DNA of 64,000 bases from Actinomadura terrae (GCF_022751215.1 NZ_JAICDG010000001.1:1984001-2048000); one strand, 5' to 3'; positions 33,960 to 42,635 are shown, numbered from the stretch's first letter. Made by a program: numbers and translations. Notes: generated by a model from the letters alone, not told the origin.

Positions 33960-35498
33960 ATGACGAAACACATCTCCCGGCGCCATGTCCTGGTCGGGGG
34001 CGCGGCGTCCGGTGCGGCCCTGCTCGCCGGCGCCCGGCCCGCCGGTGCCGCGCGGGGGCCGTCGCTGGCCCTGACCGGTGTCACCGTGATCGACGCGACC
34101 CGGCCCCGGCCGCGTCCGGGCATGACCGTGCTGATCGCGGGGGACCGGATCGCGGCGGTGGGGCGGCGCGACGACGTGCCCGTGCCGCCGGGGACGACGG
34201 TCGTGCCGCTCACCGGCAAGTACCTGATTCCGGGGCTGGCGGAGATGCACGCGCACAGCATCGGGACCGAGCGGATCTCCCCGCCGCTCTACCTCGCCAA
34301 CGGCGTCACCTCGGTACGCGAGATGGCCGGTTCGGCGGTCGTCTCCGGCTGGCGGGACGCGATCGGGCGCGGCCGCCTCCTCGGCCCGCGCTGGACGATC
34401 GCCAGTGAGATCGTCGACGGCTCCCCGTCGCTGCTGTCCGATCCGGACGATCCGGGCGGGGCCGTCCTGGTCACCGACCCGGCCGGGGCCCGGCGCGCGG
34501 TGCGGCGGGCGAAGGCCGGGGGCGCCGACTTCGTGAAGGTGTACTCGCGGGTGCCTCGGGACGCCTACCTCGCCCTCGCCGACGAGGCGCGGCGGCAGCG
34601 GATCGCCTTCGCCGGGCACTGCCCCGACGGCGTGCCGGTCCCGCTGGCCGCCCGCGCCGGGCAGCGCAGCATCGAGCACGTTCACACGCTGTGGTGCGCC
34701 ACGTCGAGCCGCGGCGGGGAGGTGCGCCGGATGCTCGACGCCATCGCGATCGAACCGGGCGGGTACGCGGGGTGGTTCCGGCAGTTCCACCGGGTGGAGT
34801 GGCTGGCGTCCGGCGCCTACAGCCGCGACCGGGCCGCCGAGGTGTTCGCCCGCCTGAGGCGGCACCGCACCTGGGTCACGCCGACCCTCTCCATGCACCT
34901 GATCGTGGACCGCCCCGAGCAGCTGTCGATGACCGACGAGCGGCTCCGGTACGTCCCGGCCGAGGACCGGGAGTGGTGGCGGTGGGCGGTCGAGAACATC
35001 TACCTGCCGGGACGCGGCCCGGACGAGATCGCGCAGCAGCACGAGCTGTTCGAGCGCAGGTCGCGCTTCGTGGGCGCGATGCGGGACGCGGGCGTCGAGG
35101 TGCTGGCGGGCAGCGAGGCGGGGTTCATCTTCGCCTACCCGGGGTTCAGCCTTCACGAGGAACTGGCGCTGCTCGTCCGGGCGGGACTCTCGCCGCTGGA
35201 CGCGATCGGAGCGGCCACGCTCGGCCCGGCCCGCTTCCTCGGGGCGCAGGACTCGCTCGGGTCGGTCCACCCGGGCAAGCTCGCCGACCTCGTCGTCCTG
35301 GACGCCGACCCGCTCGCCGACATCACCAACACGACCAGGATCCACGCCGTGCTCGCCGGGGGGCGGCTCATCACGTCCGACGAACGCCACCGCATGCTGG
35401 CGGACGTCGAGCGGGCGGCGCAGGAACCGCCGGGCGCGCTCCCGGCGGCGGCCGTCGGATGCGGCTGCCACGCGCCACGGAGGGTCCGGCCCGCCTGA
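33960..35498 (+). CDS. Tat-exported metal-dependent amidohydrolase
   Basis: 512 residues from the ATG at 33960, preceded by CAGGGGGC. The N-terminus has a Tat motif (SRRHVL) and hydrophobic stretch ending in AGA-A near residue 30. The amidohydrolase core shows GLAEMHAHS (first metal His pair), the Lys in DFVKVYSR, His in FAGHCPDG and SIEHVHTL, and Asp/Glu-region GSEAGF in place of the usual G-T-D. The closing signature is HPGKLADLVVLDADPLADI. The GSE instead of GTD at the fourth metal site is unusual and may alter metal number. Related imidazolonepropionase/prolidase-type enzymes hydrolyse cyclic amides or acyl-dipeptides. Activity would be extracellular; control by the divergent TetR protein is likely. 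Confidence 0.85.
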   Translation: MTKHISRRHVLVGGAASGAALLAGARPAGAARGPSLALTGVTVIDATRPRPRPGMTVLIAGDRIAAVGRRDDVPVPPGTTVVPLTGKYLIPGLAEMHAHSIGTERISPPLYLANGVTSVREMAGSAVVSGWRDAIGRGRLLGPRWTIASEIVDGSPSLLSDPDDPGGAVLVTDPAGARRAVRRAKAGGADFVKVYSRVPRDAYLALADEARRQRIAFAGHCPDGVPVPLAARAGQRSIEHVHTLWCATSSRGGEVRRMLDAIAIEPGGYAGWFRQFHRVEWLASGAYSRDRAAEVFARLRRHRTWVTPTLSMHLIVDRPEQLSMTDERLRYVPAEDREWWRWAVENIYLPGRGPDEIAQQHELFERRSRFVGAMRDAGVEVLAGSEAGFIFAYPGFSLHEELALLVRAGLSPLDAIGAATLGPARFLGAQDSLGSVHPGKLADLVVLDADPLADITNTTRIHAVLAGGRLITSDERHRMLADVERAAQEPPGALPAAAVGCGCHAPRRVRPA

Positions 35499-35834
35499 AG
35501 CCCGCTCGCGGACCGCCGCTGTCGACTCCTCGGGCGCGCCGACCCGGACGGACTCACCTGATTTAAGGTGATTTGTCCCAAAAGAGGTTGCCTGTCCTGA
35601 AGTAGTACGTCCAGGTTCGGCCGCCTTCGCCCCTTTGGTCGTCGTTACCCGACAAGACCTAGTTTAGGATCAGCGGGTCACGGGCCGTCGGGTTTCGACG
35701 AACGCCCGCGGCGCGTTGGTCCGCGCCGGTGGTGAACCGCGCGGGCAAGGGGGTCTGGGGGGATTCGTGGGGACTGTTTCTCGTATTGTGCGCGGCGTCG
35801 TGCCGTGCGGGCGCCGACGGCCGACAGCCCCCTA
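35499..35834. other. Leader region of the HMGR-kinase operon
   Basis: About 335 bases. Contains the inverted repeat TCACCT-GATTTA-AGGTGA (35554-35571) and an AT-richer segment with CCTA-GTT-TAGG (35658-35668). Either could be a regulator site for the downstream operon. No gene is seen, and no convincing promoter pair can be assigned. A GTG at 35805 could extend the next gene by 10 codons. Confidence 0.4.
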
Positions 35835-36971
35835 ATGGGGCATGGAAAGGCTTCGGCGGAAACGACGGAACGTCCGCTGATCCTGCCGGTCACGATTACC
35901 GCCACGAAGCCGTTGCTGCCGACGCACGTCAAGGGATTCCTGTGGGTCGACGTGCTGTTCCGGGCCACCCGGCTCGTGGCGGATCCGGAGTACCACTGGA
36001 GCCCGCGCACGCCGAACCTGACCGGGCAGACGATCCAGTTCTGGGACCATCTCGACCGCCGCCACGGCACGCTCGACTTCGACTCCGTCCCGCCCGACGA
36101 CCTGGGACGGCTGTACGTCCGCTTCCATTCGTCGGGTGACGCCCGCCCGCTGGACGAACTGCGCCACTACATCGACAAGGTCGAGCACGACGGATGGGTC
36201 CATCCGGCCACGCGGGCGATGTCGGTCGCCTGGAAACGCCATCTCGACCTGCTCGGGGTCCGCGACCCCGGACTTCTCGTGGACCGGCCGCTGACTCTTT
36301 CCACGGAGGAGACCGTGGAGCGGCTCGTCCGGCACCGGCTGTGCCTGGACCACCGGCGGTACGGCGGCCCCGTGTATATGGACGGCACCCGGTGGGGAAT
36401 GCCGCTGCGCAAGGTCATCGGCGCCGACGGCCACGCCAACTACCTGCTGGTGATCCTGCGCGACCTGCTGCCCAGGATCAGCGACGGCCGCCAGATCCTG
36501 TTCGTCTACGACGAGGATCTCGCGCACGACTACGCGCTCGTCGGGCGGATCGCGAGCGCGCTCGGAGCGCGCCCGTCGAAGCTCCCGCTGGGGCGCGTTC
36601 CCATCGGCGGCGCTCTCCGGTCGAGCCGGTACGGCGGGTGGGACGAGGTCACCATCGGGCGGCTTTCGGAACTGTGCCTCGGGGAGTTCGGCCCCGCCGC
36701 GTACCGCCTGGGAATGCGGCTGTATTTCATAGCGATGCTGAAACGGACGTCGGGTGAGCCGTTCCGGCCCGCGCTGCTGCGCCGGGCGCTGCTGCGCGCC
36801 GAGCGGATGCTGCGCGACGCGGGCGACGAGGACTCCCCGGATCACGCGTCGCGGCTCCTCGACTCCGTCAGACCGTCGGGATGGGCCGACCCCTACCGGC
36901 TCACCGACGGCCTTTTCGCAGGTCGGACGCCTAAGGCGGCGCGTGCGCTGCTGGAGGCGGTCTACCTGTGA
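35835..36971 (+). CDS. Unrecognised protein, first gene of the HMGR-kinase operon
   Basis: 378 residues from the ATG at 35835; the start is uncertain because neither it nor the GTG at 35805 has a ribosome site. I do not recognise the family. It is soluble, without signal peptide or membrane helices. Conserved-looking segments are PTHVKGFLWVDVLFRATRLV, VYMDGTRWGMPLRKVIGADG followed by HANYLLVILRDLLPRI, and ILFVYDEDLAHDYALVGRIA. The middle motif bears a faint resemblance to class I synthetase-type nucleotide-binding regions, too weak to use. The gene is 27 bases upstream of the GH3-type gene and belongs to the same operon, so a role in the same pathway is likely. Confidence 0.6.
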   Translation: MGHGKASAETTERPLILPVTITATKPLLPTHVKGFLWVDVLFRATRLVADPEYHWSPRTPNLTGQTIQFWDHLDRRHGTLDFDSVPPDDLGRLYVRFHSSGDARPLDELRHYIDKVEHDGWVHPATRAMSVAWKRHLDLLGVRDPGLLVDRPLTLSTEETVERLVRHRLCLDHRRYGGPVYMDGTRWGMPLRKVIGADGHANYLLVILRDLLPRISDGRQILFVYDEDLAHDYALVGRIASALGARPSKLPLGRVPIGGALRSSRYGGWDEVTIGRLSELCLGEFGPAAYRLGMRLYFIAMLKRTSGEPFRPALLRRALLRAERMLRDAGDEDSPDHASRLLDSVRPSGWADPYRLTDGLFAGRTPKAARALLEAVYL

Positions 36972-36998
36972 CCCACCCGAGCAGAATGGGAAACGCCG

Positions 36999-38693
36999 AT
37001 GTCCACTGACCGCGGCCGCGCCGCGACCACCGACGCCTATCGGCGCCGAGTCCGCCAGGAGCACCGCATGGTGCGCCAATCCCTGGCAGATCCGCGGGCT
37101 GCGCAGAAAACGGTGCTCGAAGAGATCCTCGCGGCGAACTCGGCCACCGCTTTCGGACGCGAGCACGGCCTGTCCGGCGTCGGCGACGCCGACGGTTACC
37201 GGAAAGCGGTGCCCATTCGCGGGCACGAGGAGTTCGAGCCGTGGCTGGAGCGGGTGAACGCGGGAGAAGGCCAGGTGCTGACGGCGGAGGAGCCGATCGC
37301 GTTCTTCTCCAGCAGCGGCACGACCGGCGCGGAGAAGATGATCCCGGTGACCACCGGCTTCCTCCGGCGCAGTTTCCTGCCGTTCTACTTCGCCGGTTTC
37401 TCCCGGCTGGTCGACCTGCATCCCGGCCTGCTCGCCCGCGACGACGCCATCCTCAACCTCTGGCAGGACCCCCATTCCAAGACCGGGCGGACGAGCGGCG
37501 GCCGCCCCCATCTCGGCCCCAGCCAGCTCGACTACGGGAAGGTCGGCGAGGAGCTCGCCGTCGGCCTCGGGAACCGCGCGCCGTGGAGCGAGCTGCCCGG
37601 CGGGTTCGACGACGCCGGGCCGTGGGAGCGGACGTATCTCCGGCTCAGGATCGCCGCCGAGCACGACGTCCTCGGCGTGATCGCGGTGAATCCCGCCATC
37701 GCGGCCGCGCTGCCCTGGCAGCTGAGGCAGTGGTGGCCCCGGATGGTCGCGGAGATCAGGGACGGAACGCTCGGCGGCACCCCGTTCCGGGAGCCGAATC
37801 CGGAGCGGGCCGACGAACTGCACAACGTCGCCGAGCGTAACGGCGGGCTCCGCCCGGTGGACGTCTGGCCCCGGCTGGAACTCCTCCTGACCTGGAACAC
37901 CTATCTCTCCCGGCTCTACCTGCCCGGCCTCCTCGACGATTACGGCCCGCGCGTGCGGGTGCTTCCCGCGCCGATCGGGTCGTCGGAAGGGCCGCTCGCC
38001 GTCCCGGTGGACGACCGTCCGGCGGGCGGACCCCTGGTCGTGACGAGTTGCTTCTACGAGTTCGTCCCGGCCGAGGAGGACATCGCCCCGCGAAGCCCCA
38101 CGCTGCTGGCGCACGAATTGGAGGAGGGGCGCGAATACCACGTGGTCCTCACCCACCTCGGCGGGCTCTACCGATGCGCGGTCCGCGACATCGTGAAGGT
38201 GACGGGATTCGTCGAGGCGACCCCGGTCGTGGAGTACTCGTGCCGCAAGGGGCTGCTCTCGGTCGCGGGGGAGCGGCTGCGGGAGTCGCAGGTGCTCCGC
38301 GCGCTGGCGGCGGCGTCCGAGGCGACGGGGCTGGGCGTCCGCAACGTCCTGTGCAGGCCCGACGCCGCGACCCCGCCACGGCACGAGGTCGCGGTCGCCT
38401 TCCGGGAGCCCCCGGCGGAGCGGGACGTGGCGGCGTTCGGCGCGGCCCTCGATCGGGCCCTGCGCGCGGAGGCGCCCGCCTACGCCGCCGCCCGGGACGC
38501 GCATGCACTCGCGTCGCCGCTGGTCAGGGCGGTGGATCCCGAGGGGTTCTGGCGGGAGTGGCGGCGCCGCGTCCAGGCCGGGGAGCGGCCGCCGCGCGTG
38601 AAGGACCGGGTGTTCCAGGACGACCCCGGGGTCTGGGCGCGGGTGACCGCCGCCCCGGGCACCCAGGACGAGGGAAGCGTGACCCATGACTGA
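36999..38693 (+). CDS. GH3-family acyl-adenylate-forming amido synthetase
   Basis: 564 residues resembling plant GH3 auxin/jasmonate conjugating enzymes and their bacterial relatives. The ATP loop is FFSSSGTTGAEKMIP near residue 103 (plant: SSGTSxGxxK). The second nucleotide motif is PIGSSEG near 327, followed by CFYEFVP (plant FEFxP). The adenylate-binding motif is YRCAVRDIVKVTGF near 392 (plant YRxxVGDVxxVxGF), and a C-terminal lid domain follows. Such enzymes activate a carboxylic acid with ATP and join it to an amine, usually an amino acid. GGGAAA precedes the ATG, and the stop overlaps the next start by eight bases. The acid could be a mevalonate-type product of the adjacent reductase; that is inference. 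Confidence 0.85.
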   Translation: MSTDRGRAATTDAYRRRVRQEHRMVRQSLADPRAAQKTVLEEILAANSATAFGREHGLSGVGDADGYRKAVPIRGHEEFEPWLERVNAGEGQVLTAEEPIAFFSSSGTTGAEKMIPVTTGFLRRSFLPFYFAGFSRLVDLHPGLLARDDAILNLWQDPHSKTGRTSGGRPHLGPSQLDYGKVGEELAVGLGNRAPWSELPGGFDDAGPWERTYLRLRIAAEHDVLGVIAVNPAIAAALPWQLRQWWPRMVAEIRDGTLGGTPFREPNPERADELHNVAERNGGLRPVDVWPRLELLLTWNTYLSRLYLPGLLDDYGPRVRVLPAPIGSSEGPLAVPVDDRPAGGPLVVTSCFYEFVPAEEDIAPRSPTLLAHELEEGREYHVVLTHLGGLYRCAVRDIVKVTGFVEATPVVEYSCRKGLLSVAGERLRESQVLRALAAASEATGLGVRNVLCRPDAATPPRHEVAVAFREPPAERDVAAFGAALDRALRAEAPAYAAARDAHALASPLVRAVDPEGFWREWRRRVQAGERPPRVKDRVFQDDPGVWARVTAAPGTQDEGSVTHD

Positions 38694-41079
38694 GACCATC
38701 GACCCCGGCGCCATTGACTACCCTGCCCTTCCGGGCCGCGGCGAGTACACCGAGGAGGCGCGGCGGGCTCGGCTGGAGTGGCTGCGGAGGACGACGGGCG
38801 CCCCGCTGGGCTCGCTGGAGACCTCCACGATCGACCCCCGCACGCTGACCGGCAACGTGGAGAACTTCGTCGGCGGCATCGAGATCCCGATCGGCCTCGC
38901 CGGGCCGCTGCTGTTCGACGGCCAGCGGGCGCGCGGCATGGTCACCGCCCCGCTCGCCACCACCGAGGGCGCGATGGTCGCCTCGGTGTCGCGCGGCGCC
39001 AAGGCGATCACACTGGCGGGCGGGGTGGCGAGCCGGGTCATCTCGCAGCGGATGACCCGGGCGCCGGTGTTCGAGTTCGCGGGCCTCGGCGAGGCGGCCG
39101 AGTTCGCCCACTGGGTCGTCGGCCACAAGGACGCGCTCGACCGGCAGATCGCGGCGGTTTCGGCGCACTCGCGGCTGGTCGAGCTGGACCCGGTGCAGCT
39201 CGGCCGGTCCGTCCACCTGCGGTTCGTGTACGAGACGGCCGACGCCGCCGGGCAGAACATGACGACGGTCGCGACCTGGCGGGCCTGCCGGTGGATCCAC
39301 GAGCAGCTGGCGGCCGGGTCGGTGCCCCTGCCGGTGTGGTCGGCGATCGAGGCGAACCTGAGCGGCGACAAGAAGTTCACCCGGCTCAACATGATCGCCG
39401 GACGCGGCACCCGCGTCGTGGCCGAGTGCGTGCTGGACGAGGCGACGGTCCGCCGCGTCCTGAAGACCACGCCGGGCGCCATCGACCGGCTGTACCGGAT
39501 CAGCGTGGTCGCCGCGCAGCAGGCGGGCATGGCCGGGCACGACATCGACGCCGCCAACGTCATCGCGGCGCTGTTCGTCGCGACCGGGCAGGACATCGCC
39601 TGCGTGCACGAGTCCGGTGCCGGGCTGTTCTCGGTGGACGTCTCCGGCGGCGAGCTGCGCGCGACGCTCGTGCTGCCGAGCCTCGTCACCGGCGCGGTCG
39701 GCGGCGGCACCGGCCTCGCGCCGCAGCGCGACTGCCTGGAGGCGCTCGGCTGCACCGGCGAGGGCGGCGCCGCCCGCTTCGCGGAGATCACCTGCGGGTT
39801 CGCGCTCGCGCTGAACCTGTCGACGATGGCCGCGATCACCAGCGGGCAGTTCGCCGACGCGCACGAGCGGCTCGGGCGCGGCCGCCGGGTGGACTGGCTG
39901 CGCCCGCGGGACCTCGGCCCGGCGCTGCTGCGGCCGATGCTCGCCGGGTCGCTCGACGCGCCGGAGCTGGAGGTGACCGCCGTCGCCCCGATCGAGGACG
40001 CGCCCCGGTCGAGCCTCATCACCGAGTTGACCTCGCGCGGGGAGCGGCGCAAGACGACGGGGGTGTTCCCGTTCCGCGTCACCTGGGTCCGCCGGGACGG
40101 CGCGGACCCCAAGCAGACGGACCTGGTCGTCAAGGTCAAGCCGCTCGACCAGGAGGTGGTCATCGAGGCGGCGAAGCTGGCCTCGCTGTGCGGCGGCCGC
40201 CTCGCCGAGGTCTACCCCCGCTGGCGCGACGCGACCGGGTTCGGCGGCGTGCACACCCGGGAGCCCGCCGTCTACCGGTCGGCCGATCCCGCGCTGCGCG
40301 CCGTCCTGCCCGAGACCTACGGCGTCTTCGAGGACCCCGCCCGCGAGGCCCACGTGATCGTGATGGAGCGGCTCGGCACCGGCGTGATCCTCAAGGACAC
40401 CGCCGACGAACCGGAGGCGTGGCGCCCGCGGCACGTCGCCGCAGCCCTCCGGGGCATCGCGGCCGTGCACGCGGCCTGGCTCGGCCGGGACGAGGAGGTC
40501 CGCGGCTGGCTCGGCGCCGCCCGGACGGCCGAGAGCATGACGGCCATGCGGGAGCTGTGGTCGGCGCACCTGGAGCACAGCGCCGCCGAGCACCCCGACC
40601 TGCTGGACGCCTGCGCCGCGCGACGGCTGGAGGACGTCCTGGACGGGCTGCCGGACTGGTGGCGCCGGATGGAGGCGATGCCGCGCACGCTCGTCCACAA
40701 CGACTTCAACCCGCGCAACATCGCCCTGCGCGCCGCCGACCTGAGCCTGGTCGCCTACGACTGGGAGCTCGCGACGCTCCACGTCCCGCAGCGCGACCTG
40801 GCCGAGCTCCTCGCGTTCGTGCTCTCCCCGGAGGCGACGGAGGCGGACGTGACCGCCTACCTCGACCTGCACCGGGAGGCCGTCGGGGCCGGGATCGACC
40901 CGGGCGCCTGGCGGGACGGGTACCGCCTCGCCCTGTGGGACTTCGCCCTCACGCGGCTCCAGATGTACCTGATGGTGCACACCCACCGCGAGCTGCCGTT
41001 CCTGCGGCACGTCGTCCCGACCACCCTGCGCCTGATCGAGATCGAGGACGCCGTGGAGGAGGCGGGCCGTGCCGACTGA
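38686..41079 (+). CDS. HMG-CoA reductase fused to a choline/aminoglycoside-kinase-like domain
   Basis: 797 residues. Residues 1-400 are a class I HMG-CoA reductase: ENFVGGIEIPIGLAGPLLF at 59, catalytic E94 in APLATTEGAMVASVSRGAKA, K229/K230 in LSGDKKFTRLN, D303 in ATGQDIA, GAVGGGTGLAPQ at 336 and a final His393 in DAHERLGR. All catalytic residues appear present. Residues 430-797 are an APH/choline-kinase-type phosphotransferase: a possible ATP lysine in LVVKVKPL, VIVMERLG hinge, catalytic loop LVHNDFNPRN (H671, D673, N678) and metal aspartate D692 in YDWELA. The reductase domain should make mevalonate from HMG-CoA; the kinase substrate is unknown. I know no standard enzyme with this fusion. 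The ATG overlaps the GH3 stop; the end overlaps the next gene. Confidence 0.85.
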   Translation: MTETIDPGAIDYPALPGRGEYTEEARRARLEWLRRTTGAPLGSLETSTIDPRTLTGNVENFVGGIEIPIGLAGPLLFDGQRARGMVTAPLATTEGAMVASVSRGAKAITLAGGVASRVISQRMTRAPVFEFAGLGEAAEFAHWVVGHKDALDRQIAAVSAHSRLVELDPVQLGRSVHLRFVYETADAAGQNMTTVATWRACRWIHEQLAAGSVPLPVWSAIEANLSGDKKFTRLNMIAGRGTRVVAECVLDEATVRRVLKTTPGAIDRLYRISVVAAQQAGMAGHDIDAANVIAALFVATGQDIACVHESGAGLFSVDVSGGELRATLVLPSLVTGAVGGGTGLAPQRDCLEALGCTGEGGAARFAEITCGFALALNLSTMAAITSGQFADAHERLGRGRRVDWLRPRDLGPALLRPMLAGSLDAPELEVTAVAPIEDAPRSSLITELTSRGERRKTTGVFPFRVTWVRRDGADPKQTDLVVKVKPLDQEVVIEAAKLASLCGGRLAEVYPRWRDATGFGGVHTREPAVYRSADPALRAVLPETYGVFEDPAREAHVIVMERLGTGVILKDTADEPEAWRPRHVAAALRGIAAVHAAWLGRDEEVRGWLGAARTAESMTAMRELWSAHLEHSAAEHPDLLDACAARRLEDVLDGLPDWWRRMEAMPRTLVHNDFNPRNIALRAADLSLVAYDWELATLHVPQRDLAELLAFVLSPEATEADVTAYLDLHREAVGAGIDPGAWRDGYRLALWDFALTRLQMYLMVHTHRELPFLRHVVPTTLRLIEIEDAVEEAGRAD

Positions 41080-41908
41080 CCGTCCCAATCCGCTGCGGCT
41101 GGCGATCCTCGGCATCGACGGCTCGGGCAAGAGCACGGTCGCCCGGTGCCTCGCCGAGCGGGCTCTCGTCGGCGGGCGGCACGCCGTGCTGTCGTGTGTG
41201 CGCCCCCACGAGAACCCCGACGCGCCGCTGCACGAGCTGTCGCGGCACCTCGACGTCCTGTCGAAGGAGGCCGACCGGCTCGGCAGCCCGGAGCTGAAGC
41301 TGGCCGTCCTCTACCTCCAGATGTGCACCTACGGGGTCGGCGAGCGGTTCGTCACCCGCGAGCTCGGGGTGGACGTCGTCGTCAGCGAGCGCCACCCCGT
41401 CATCGACGCGCTCGCCTACCTGCCGCTGTACCGGAGCGCGATCGTGCGGGCGGCCGGGCCCGGGCGCGCGGACGCCGTCCGCGCGAAGCTGGCCGCGCTG
41501 CCCGCCGAGTCCGTCGAGGCCGCGGCCGCCTGGTGCGAGGCGCTCGGACGCCGGTCCGCGCGGCCCGCGCCGAAGCTGGAGACGCTCGCCGGCGAGCTGG
41601 TCGCGCTGGCGGGCCGTCCGGCGGCCGAGCAGATCGCCGAGTTCCGAGTGCGGTTCGGGACCGGCCTGCCCGACATCGCCGTCCTGCTCGACGTCGCGGT
41701 CGAGACGGCCGCCGACCGGATCGGCGCCCGCGACCGCCGCGCCGAGCAGCACGAACGCCCCGACCGGCTCATCCGGCTCCGCGACGGGTACGACCGGGCG
41801 CTGCCCGCATTCGGCGCGGTGGCGCTCCACCGGATCCAGGTCGGCGCCCGCCCGCCGGGGGACGTCGCCGCCGAGATCGCGCGGCTCGTCACCGCCGGGG
41901 CGCGATGA
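41069..41908 (+). CDS. Thymidylate-kinase-like P-loop kinase
   Basis: 279 residues from a GTG at 41069 inside the end of the previous gene. The Walker A loop LGIDGSGKSTVARCLAER starts at residue 14, VVSERHPVIDALAY near 109 matches the DRY/DR(Y/H) substrate motif, and PDIAVLLDV with a following Arg-rich lid (RIGARDRRAEQHERPDRLIR) matches the TMK lid. The protein is some 65 residues longer than TMK, with an insert at 140-190. A house-keeping thymidylate kinase would not be expected inside this operon, so it probably phosphorylates a small molecule or phospho-ester. Animal phosphomevalonate kinase belongs to a related fold, making a mevalonate-phosphate role imaginable. It overlaps the next gene by ATGA. 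Confidence 0.75.
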   Translation: MPTDRPNPLRLAILGIDGSGKSTVARCLAERALVGGRHAVLSCVRPHENPDAPLHELSRHLDVLSKEADRLGSPELKLAVLYLQMCTYGVGERFVTRELGVDVVVSERHPVIDALAYLPLYRSAIVRAAGPGRADAVRAKLAALPAESVEAAAAWCEALGRRSARPAPKLETLAGELVALAGRPAAEQIAEFRVRFGTGLPDIAVLLDVAVETAADRIGARDRRAEQHERPDRLIRLRDGYDRALPAFGAVALHRIQVGARPPGDVAAEIARLVTAGAR

Positions 41909-42567
41909 CCGGGCCGTCGCGGGAGGTGCTCGGCGCGGCATGGGACGCCCGCATGGAACGCGTCCGCCTCGCGTCGCGCGAGCTGCGCGGGCCGCTGCCG
42001 CGCACGGCCGCCGTCGCCGTCCTGCGGGAGTTCACCCCGCGCGCGTTCCTCGGTTCGGCGGTCGCCTTCGCCCGCGGGCTGCCCCCGGCCCGGCGCGCCG
42101 CCTGGTACGCGAGCTACAGCAGGACGATCTTCCTCGCGGGCGACCCCGGCAACCTCGCCGGGCGCCACCCCTGCGACCACCTGTCCGGCGACGGGTCCAT
42201 CGCCTGGTACGACCCCGCCCCCATGACGGAACGCGAGGGGTTGCGGCGGCTGCTCAGGCCCTTCCGCGGTCCGGTCGGCATCGTCGGCCCGGCCGAGGAG
42301 GAGCTCCCGATCGGCGAAGGGGACGGGGTCGCGCGCCTGGACGTCCCCGTGGCCGACCTGTCGGTCGAGGACTACCTCGTCAACGTCAACCACCTCCTCG
42401 CAGAGGCGGTCATGGACGGGCTTCTCACCGGGGTCGGGCGCCTGCTCGTCCGGCATCTTCCACGCGATTCCGAGGTGCCCGCCCGGTGCGATCGGATACG
42501 GGTCTCGGTCGGGGACGGGACGGCGGGCACGCTCCGCGCCCACGCCTACCTGACGCTGACCCCGTAG
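41905..42567 (+). CDS. Unrecognised protein, last gene of the HMGR-kinase operon
   Basis: 220 residues, ATG overlapping the previous stop. I do not recognise it. No signal peptide or membrane helix is present. Distinct segments are YASYSRTIFLAGDPGNLAGR, HPCDHLSGDGSIAWYDPAPM and VGIVGPAEEELPIGEGDGVA. The C-terminus is beta-rich (CDRIRVSVGDGTAGTLRAHA). Coupled translation with the P-loop kinase suggests it acts on the same pathway. After the stop, 52 bases separate it from the first ArsR-motif copy. Confidence 0.6.
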   Translation: MTGPSREVLGAAWDARMERVRLASRELRGPLPRTAAVAVLREFTPRAFLGSAVAFARGLPPARRAAWYASYSRTIFLAGDPGNLAGRHPCDHLSGDGSIAWYDPAPMTEREGLRRLLRPFRGPVGIVGPAEEELPIGEGDGVARLDVPVADLSVEDYLVNVNHLLAEAVMDGLLTGVGRLLVRHLPRDSEVPARCDRIRVSVGDGTAGTLRAHAYLTLTP

Positions 42568-42619
42568 CGCCGAAGGCGAATTCGGGGCGAAGCCGTGGCC
42601 GATTCCGTGGGTCACCTGC

Positions 42620-42635
42620 TTGCTAAAGTTGGCGA
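42620..42635. promoter_or_regulatory. ArsR-type operator copy 1 (TTGCTAAAGTTGGCGA)
   Basis: This 16-base imperfect palindrome lies 79 bases before the ArsR gene. It matches the copy at 43124-43139 at 13 of 16 positions (TTGCTAA--TTGGC-A). Two copies, one upstream of each transcription unit, suggest the ArsR protein controls itself and the downstream hydrogenase-like genes. Confidence 0.6.

Noticed and set aside
35832..38714. 960-codon minus-strand open frame opposite the GH3 gene and its neighbour
   Set aside because: It is the complement of two plus-strand genes with recognisable or orderly proteins; its translation shows no domain or signal.
38686..41079. Two separate genes misjoined by a frame accident
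   Set aside because: The frame is continuous without a stop or internal start with a ribosome site between the reductase and kinase parts, and about 30 linker residues join them, so a true fusion is the simpler view.
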